Origin: Peptococcaceae bacterium BRH_c23
GTDB taxonomy: Bacteria > Bacillota_B > Desulfitobacteriia > Desulfitobacteriales > Desulfitobacteriaceae
Assembly (NCBI GenBank): GCA_000961805.1
Contig: LADV01000020.1
Location: 1-19,567, forward strand
DNA: 19,567 bases
Reading direction: 5' to 3'
Under the pieces are notes generated by a model that saw only the letters and a program-made list of their open reading frames with translations, did not search any database and was not told the origin of the DNA. Below are positions 15,760 through 19,567 of this stretch, one piece after another (positions within the stretch are counted from its first letter, which is position 1; every line of letters starts with the position of its first letter). Made by a program: the position numbers and the translations under genes.

Positions 15760-16497
15760 TACCTCTTGTACAAATGACTGTTTTTTTCTTGCGGAAACTC
15801 TTTTATAGCTAGAAATCAGCAAAATGCTCAATTCGTATAAACCAAGTACCGGAAGACTGGCTGCAACTAAAGTGAAGACATCCGGTGTCGGAGTAAGTAG
15901 AGCGGTAACTATGACAACCGCAAGGAATGCCACTTTCCGTTTTTCTTTCAGTGTTTTGGAACTAATGATTCCCACTAAAGCCAGAACGCCCATGATTAAC
16001 GGTAATTCAAAGACTGCCCCCATCGCTATAATCAGCATGATTACAAAGGAAAAGTAGAGGCTAGCTGATAAGGTCGCCACCATATACTGTTGACCTGTGT
16101 TTAATAAAAACTTTAGTGTCATGGGAATGATGACCATATAACCAAACAAGACACCCGCTGCAAAGAGAATTGTGGCGACAGGGATTACCCAATAAACGAT
16201 TCTCCTTTGAGCATCGGTGAGTAAAGGAGCTGCAAGACGGATGGACTGCCAAAGGATTAAAGGGAAGCACACGATGAAGGCACTGAAAAACACCACCTTT
16301 ATTTTGGCCATGAACCCTTCCACAGGGCTGAGAAAAACCAGTTCCCGTTGGCCCAGAGGTTCGGTTAATAACTCCACTAAAACATCAGCCTTAAGATAGA
16401 ATACCAAAGTGACCACCATCAGCGCCAAAATAGACAAGGCTAAGACTTTGCGCGCTCGCTCCAACCGATCAATGATTTTGACGTAATTAATAATCAT
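15757..16497 (-). CDS. tatC: divergent TatC-family protein with degenerate signal-peptide site
   Basis: Polytopic membrane protein of 246 residues with the six-helix TatC pattern and the late conserved block LTPTPDVFTLVAASLPVLGLYE. The N-terminal cytoplasmic motif that reads HLGELRYR in the neighbouring TatC is here DRLERARK: a Glu can be aligned but the Leu-Arg pair is lost. The first cytoplasmic loop has Gln97 where the neighbour has Glu96. In E. coli TatC the N-terminal Glu/Arg and this loop Glu contact the twin-arginine signal. A partner role, for example in a mixed TatC complex, is therefore more likely than independent substrate recognition. The frame is complete, with no stop or shift, and GGGGTGAG precedes ATG 16497. 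Probably cotranscribed with the first tatC. Confidence 0.85.
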   Translation of the reverse strand: MIINYVKIIDRLERARKVLALSILALMVVTLVFYLKADVLVELLTEPLGQRELVFLSPVEGFMAKIKVVFFSAFIVCFPLILWQSIRLAAPLLTDAQRRIVYWVIPVATILFAAGVLFGYMVIIPMTLKFLLNTGQQYMVATLSASLYFSFVIMLIIAMGAVFELPLIMGVLALVGIISSKTLKEKRKVAFLAVVIVTALLTPTPDVFTLVAASLPVLGLYELSILLISSYKRVSARKKQSFVQEV

Positions 16498-16537
16498 GCT
16501 TTCTCACCCCGCTTTTGCTACCATAATTCTACTGTTT

Positions 16538-16765
16538 TCAATTCTCCCCATCTGCTACATCTTGATGTTTGTGATTATGAGACATAAATTTCATCATTAC
16601 TAAATGCCCTAATGGACAAGCCAATATTAACAACACCGATAATCCATTTTATACACCTGAACTTTGCAGGTTTGACGATGACAGTACTCCTAGCAGAATA
16701 ATCGGCACCAAACAGCATAATAACATTAGGATACCATGTGATAAATGTCCACCTTTATTTTTCAT
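16538..16765 (-). pseudogene. small DUF2933-like membrane protein with in-frame TAA
   Basis: ATG 16765 opens MKNKGGHLSHGILMLLCCLVP and a hydrophobic stretch, ending at TAA (16649-16651) after 38 residues. The same frame then continues with a second hydrophobic stretch (NGLSVLLILACPLGHLVMM) and a His-rich tail (MSHNHKHQ) to TGA at 16538. The whole has the two-helix, CC...CPL.H.MM pattern of small His-rich membrane proteins (DUF2933-like). One AAA or similar codon changed to TAA would explain the split. The function of the family is unclear. It lies between the two tatC genes. Confidence 0.5.
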
Positions 16766-16766
16766 T

Positions 16767-16904
16767 TTACGCCCTCTCTTTCATAGCCTCACGTTTCTTG
16801 CGAATATCTCTGATAGGATAATCTTTTTTTATACTTCCTATTTCCTTGGTCAGCGTTTATCCATTATGCTCATGATTACCTGTGAATTCTTTTGTCTCAT
16901 GCAT
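16767..16904 (-). pseudogene. possible tiny ORF with in-frame TAA, between the tatC genes
   Basis: ATG 16904 overlaps the end of the upstream tatC by eight bases and reads MHETKEFTGNHEHNG, then TAA (16857-16859). The same frame then reads TLTKEIGSIKKDYPIRDIRK and a charged end (KREAMKERA) to TAA at 16767, one base before the next ATG. The close packing and the charged, repeat-free composition hint at a real small gene that was broken, but I recognise no family. It could be chance. Confidence 0.3.
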
Positions 16905-17628
16905 AGTTAACATTTTCTTTCTTCATCTTAATTTTTTCCATAAAGTAAATAACCCAAATGCTCGATTCGTAGAGAAGAAGTACTGGGGCACAAATGGCCA
17001 CTAGAGTTAAAACGTCTGGGGTAGGTACGATCAGTCCTATGAGGAGAAGGACTCCAATGTAGCCATATATTCTCGTATTTCTAAGCTTTCTGGATTTTAC
17101 TAAGCCCAGCCGGCTGAGGGCTATCATTACGATGGGAATTTCAAAAAACACACCCATAGCAAGTGATAATAATAATAGGAAAGAAAAATATTTAACACCA
17201 AGAAGCATAGGGTTAAGGTAGCCCTCCCCAACCCCCATAAAAAATCGTAGTACCAAAGGGAAAATCACTTGATTACCGAAGCCTGCTCCCAAAGCAAAAA
17301 GGATCAAACCCGGCGGAATGGCAAAGAAAATTGTCTTCCGTTCTTGTCGAGTACAGCCTGGCATAATAAACGCTATGGCCTGGTAAATAAGCACCGGCAG
17401 GCTAACCATAATCCCCCCTACGACTGCTATTTGAATAGTTGTAAAAAAGCCATCAGCAGGACCGGTAAAGTACAGTTGCTTTCCACTTAATGGAGCCGTA
17501 AGCCACATGATAACTTTATTCATATTTAGATAAATCACGGTGGTGCCGGCGAGCAGCGCCACAAATGAAATAATGAGTCGGTATCTAAGCTCCCCCAAAT
17601 GATCTGTCACTGTCATTTGCTTATCCAT
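16897..17628 (-). CDS. tatC: Sec-independent translocase protein TatC
   Basis: Twin-arginine receptor in the membrane, 243 residues, six helices. ATG 17628 follows AAGGAGGGG. The N-terminal recognition motif is canonical (DHLGELRYR, E13-L14-R15). The first cytoplasmic loop carries Glu96 (CTRQERK), and the conserved IVPTPDVLTLVAICAPVLLLYE block lies near the C-terminus. It should bind the SRRDFMK signal of the hydrogenase small subunit. It is the first gene after the shared promoter element at 17704-17760, which supports co-regulation with the hydrogenase operon. A divergent second TatC lies 399 bases downstream, separated by two tiny broken ORFs. The loop has Pro-Gly-Cys-Thr where Gly-Leu is more usual. 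Confidence 0.94.
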   Translation of the reverse strand: MDKQMTVTDHLGELRYRLIISFVALLAGTTVIYLNMNKVIMWLTAPLSGKQLYFTGPADGFFTTIQIAVVGGIMVSLPVLIYQAIAFIMPGCTRQERKTIFFAIPPGLILFALGAGFGNQVIFPLVLRFFMGVGEGYLNPMLLGVKYFSFLLLLSLAMGVFFEIPIVMIALSRLGLVKSRKLRNTRIYGYIGVLLLIGLIVPTPDVLTLVAICAPVLLLYESSIWVIYFMEKIKMKKENVNYA

Positions 17629-17703
17629 ATGCCCCTCCTTTTCGAGGAAATTTTTATAATATATTTACCAAATCTCATACCTCAGGATTTTCTCGATACT
17701 TGA

Positions 17704-17760
17704 ATTATAAATGACCAATTTGAAGAACCCTTGAATAAAATTTAACGTTTTTGTAACATT
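17704..17760 (-). promoter_or_regulatory. tatC operon promoter with 42-base shared element
   Basis: Bases 17719-17760 are the partner copy of the element upstream of the hydrogenase (36/42 identical). A perfect TATAAT lies nine bases beyond it on the minus strand (17709-17704), the same offset as in the other copy. The -35 position shows no consensus. The copy's dyad is less perfect (ATAAAA-8-TTTTGT). Leader to ATG 17628 is about 70 bases. Confidence 0.65.
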
Positions 17761-17822
17761 ATCATTGATAACTTTTAAGTCCGTTTCCTTTTCTACTTAC
17801 TTGGATTAGTTTCAAAGACAAA

Positions 17823-17859
17823 TAACCTTATATCCTTGTTTTATCAGGATATAAGGTTA
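17823..17859. terminator. 13-base stem-loop after hypE
   Basis: TAACCTTATATCC (17823-17835) pairs perfectly with GGATATAAGGTTA (17847-17859) around an 11-base loop. On the minus strand it lies just past the hypE stop and is followed by a mixed T-rich stretch, so it is a plausible but imperfect terminator separating hypE from the tatC promoter. Confidence 0.5.
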
Positions 17860-17883
17860 CTAGGTTATTAGGTTATTAGGTTT
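17860..17883. repeat. tandem 8-base repeat TAGGTTAT
   Basis: Two exact units and a third partial one (TAGGTTTC) abut the hypE stop codon. A further related unit (TAAGGTTAC) is the arm of the neighbouring stem-loop. Likely replication slippage; no function evident. Confidence 0.6.
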
Positions 17884-18891
17884 CTAACAGATACGCGGCA
17901 GTTGATCAACTACAAGGACATCAACAATCCTCTTTCCACCAATGCCTGTCTTAAGGTACACTTTACCGACAGGGCCATCCACCACTTCACCGATTACCGC
18001 AGCATCCTGCCCCAGCGGGTGTTTTCGAATGACATTCAGAGCTGCCTCAACCTGCGGTTGCGGCACCACGGTCAGAAACTTACCTTCGTTTGCCAGATAT
18101 AGAGGGTCTAATCCTAAGATATCACAGGCTGACTTCACACTTCCCTGAACGGGCAGGGAATCCTCATCTAAAGCAATACCCACACCGCTCTGCACGGCAA
18201 TTTCATTGAGAGTCGTCGCTACTCCACCCCGTGTAGGGTCCCTTAGCACCCTAATACCTGGCACGTCCAACAATAACTCTTGGATTAACCCGTTGAGCGG
18301 AGCACAGTCACTGCGGAGAAGATTATTGAAATTAAGTTCCGACCGCCTGGCCATAATGGTCATGCCATGGTCGCCTATCGTACCATTAATGATGATCTTA
18401 TTCCCTGGTCTAGCGTAACTTCCTGACACATCAGCCCCAGGAAGTATGACCCCTATACCTGCCGTATTGATAAAAAGCTGGTCAGCACAACCTTTAGGCA
18501 CGACCTTCGTATCACCGGTAACAATTAGCACACCGGCTACTTTAGCCGTATCTGCCATAGACTGAACAATTTGCCTAAGGCTTGCCATCGGAAACCCTTC
18601 TTCGATAATAAAGCCTGCACTTAAATACAAGGGTCGGGCACCGCTCACAGCTAGATCATTGACTGTTCCACAAACGGCCAGTTTCCCGATGTCTCCGCCA
18701 GGGAAACTCAGGGGAGAGATTACATAACTATCTGTGGTAAACGCAAGTCTCTCCCCGGGTGTCGAAAATCCGGCTGCATCGTTCATCTCATCAAGTAAGT
18801 CATTACGAAAATAGTGATGGAAAAGCTCTTTCACAAGTCTCTGGGTGTATTTGCCGCCGTTACCATGACCGAGCAATACTTTTTCTTCCAT
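17884..18891 (-). CDS. hypE: hydrogenase maturation factor HypE (carbamoyl dehydratase)
   Basis: Dimeric cytosolic enzyme of the PurM/ThiL fold, 335 residues, that uses ATP to turn a thiocarbamoyl group on its C-terminal Cys into thiocyanate, the CN donor for the hydrogenase iron; it works with HypF, HypC and HypD. The sequence is complete: MEEKVLLGHGNGGKYTQRLV at the N-terminus, GDTKVVPKGCADQLFINT and RDPTRGGVATTLNEIA in the core, and PRIC with Cys335 as the last residue. ATG 18891 has AAGGAGG six bases upstream. hypE usually follows hypD within a few bases; here 397 bases of structured non-coding sequence lie between them, but its ribosome binding site is preserved. Confidence 0.95.
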   Translation of the reverse strand: MEEKVLLGHGNGGKYTQRLVKELFHHYFRNDLLDEMNDAAGFSTPGERLAFTTDSYVISPLSFPGGDIGKLAVCGTVNDLAVSGARPLYLSAGFIIEEGFPMASLRQIVQSMADTAKVAGVLIVTGDTKVVPKGCADQLFINTAGIGVILPGADVSGSYARPGNKIIINGTIGDHGMTIMARRSELNFNNLLRSDCAPLNGLIQELLLDVPGIRVLRDPTRGGVATTLNEIAVQSGVGIALDEDSLPVQGSVKSACDILGLDPLYLANEGKFLTVVPQPQVEAALNVIRKHPLGQDAAVIGEVVDGPVGKVYLKTGIGGKRIVDVLVVDQLPRIC

Positions 18892-18901
18892 ACGTTCCTC
18901 C

Positions 18902-19288
18902 TTAAATAGCTAGGACACCAGAACAAGAACACTCATCTGTGTACTTATCCAAGCGCCAAGTAACTTCTACACGAGTCTCTGGGAGTCTTCCCTGGCCCAC
19001 AGGGTCCGCGATCACACGGCGCGACGCCTTTGCGTAAGTCGTAGCCAAACTCGGCTTTAATCCGCTTTCATAAAGCAGGGCGGGAAACAGGGACGTTTCC
19101 CGCCGACCATGCGACAAGGTCCCCTCCCGCCATCCTTGGCTCCGGTGACACTAGACCATCCATGGTCGTCGGATGTCGCTTTGGTCGGAACACTCACCCG
19201 TGTTCCGCCCTGCCCGCTTGCATAACGGATTGAAGCCCAAGTTTGGCACGACGAGCGCACGGCTGAGCAAGTGTCTCGCGACCTACCT
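18902..19288 (-). other. unidentified structured insertion between hypD and hypE
   Basis: By eye this stretch is richer in G+C than the surrounding genes, and it has no credible coding frame. Two arms resemble each other in inverted orientation: roughly 19170-19258 on the minus strand and 19031-19115 on the plus strand share TCGT-GCCAAACT-GG-CTT-AATCCG and AGGGCGG-AAC. Each arm has its own hairpin: GGCGGGAAAC/GTTTCCCGCC (19078-19103) and CGGAACAC/GTGTTCCG (19183-19208), both with six-base loops. The arms can also pair with each other into one long stem. The hypE-side part (18902-19030) is unmatched. A duplicated-looking TAAAGGTAGG / TTTAAGGAGG borders it. It may be a MITE-like mobile element or an RNA; I do not recognise a family. 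Confidence 0.6.
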
Positions 19289-19567
19289 TTACTGATGGTA
19301 CTTATAATAAGCACCACAGGTGCCCTCTGAGGAAACCATGCACGGCCCTACAGGTTTTTCTGGATTGCATACGGTTTTAAATAAAGAGCAATCGGGAGGG
19401 GTTTTTTTTCCTTTGAGAATCTCGCCGCATAGGCAACCTGCTGGACCGGCGTTTTGGCTTTCCTCTAGGCCAAAAACTAAGCGCGCGTCGTAGTTCGAGT
19501 ATTCCGGCTTGAGTACTAGGCCGGACCCTGGTATCGTTCCTATACCCCGCCAGGTGACGTCTGCTAA
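19289..19567 (-). CDS. hypD: hydrogenase maturation factor HypD, C-terminal part
   Basis: The last 92 codons of HypD enter from the right window edge and end at TAA 19289-19291. HypD is the Fe-S scaffold on which, with HypC, the Fe(CN)2CO unit is assembled. The visible part has WRGIGTIPGSGL, then the cysteine-rich domain: CLCGEILKGKKTPPDC, FKTVCNPEKPVGPCMVSSEGTC and the ending AYYKYHQ, all typical of HypD C-termini. No break is seen in the visible part. It lies upstream of hypE in the same direction but is separated from it by the structured insertion. Confidence 0.93.
   Translation of the reverse strand, partial: LADVTWRGIGTIPGSGLVLKPEYSNYDARLVFGLEESQNAGPAGCLCGEILKGKKTPPDCSLFKTVCNPEKPVGPCMVSSEGTCGAYYKYHQ

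Noticed and set aside
18902..19288. Group II intron or intron fragment between hypD and hypE (GTGCG at 19260-19256 resembles an intron 5' end)
   Set aside because: No domain V-like hairpin with the expected bases near the other end, no reverse transcriptase, and the inverted-arm layout is not the intron layout. Kept as unidentified.
18902..19317. Two open frames of 71 and 86 codons on the minus strand over the insertion
   Set aside because: They follow the hairpin arms, have unusual composition and no ribosome binding site, and the 86-codon one begins inside hypD in another frame. Treated as non-coding.
1..19567. CRISPR arrays, IS transposases, rRNA or tRNA genes
   Set aside because: No regularly spaced repeats, transposase-like frames or RNA gene signatures were found on either strand.

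Overview
The window looks like a chromosomal piece of an anaerobic, spore-forming-type Firmicute close to Desulfitobacterium or Desulfosporosinus. The grounds are strong AGGAGG ribosome binding sites, a Gram-positive PTS with HPr Ser46 and HPr kinase, a Tat-exported NiFe hydrogenase, and moderate base composition. This is an inference from gene content, not a species identification.

Layout. (1) Bases 1-1145, minus strand, are decaying: a response regulator with a one-base frameshift, the C-terminal scraps of a histidine kinase, and a TPM-type membrane protein that kept its signal peptide and Gly-rich tail but lost its middle. (2) Bases 1283-10356, plus strand, are a tight intact operon: mannitol-type PTS EIICB (mtlA), its PRD activator (mtlR), EIIA (mtlF), a PfkB sugar-phosphate kinase, a zinc-type medium-chain dehydrogenase, HPr (ptsH), enzyme I (ptsI) and HPr kinase (hprK). 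The cassette carries the whole phosphorelay, the activator it phosphorylates and the kinase that controls HPr, but no classical mannitol-1-phosphate 5-dehydrogenase in view. (3) Bases 10357-10620 are the convergent junction. (4) Bases 10621-19567, minus strand, are a hydrogenase and Tat export region. In transcription order it holds hypD (partial), a 397-base structured insertion, hypE, tatC, two tiny broken ORFs, a second degenerate tatC, a hydrogenase maturation protease, a Ni/Co transporter, a SHOCT membrane protein, the hydrogenase small and large subunits, and tatA.

How it fits together. The small subunit has a twin-arginine signal. HypD/HypE build the Fe(CN)2CO centre, the NiCoT permease brings nickel, the protease trims the large subunit, and TatA plus two TatC proteins could export the complex. 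A 42-base element (36/42 identical), followed by a -10 box at exactly the same offset, lies upstream of both the hydrogenase operon and the tatC operon, so the two are probably co-regulated.

Both hydrogenase subunits are broken as read: a frameshift in an A6 run in the small subunit and an in-frame TAG in the large subunit. Two small ORFs nearby also carry in-frame TAA. Either the hydrogenase has recently been inactivated or part of this is sequence error.

The least explained object is the insertion between hypD and hypE. It contains two diverged, inverted copies of one ~80-base module, each with its own hairpin whose stem is kept while its sequence differs.
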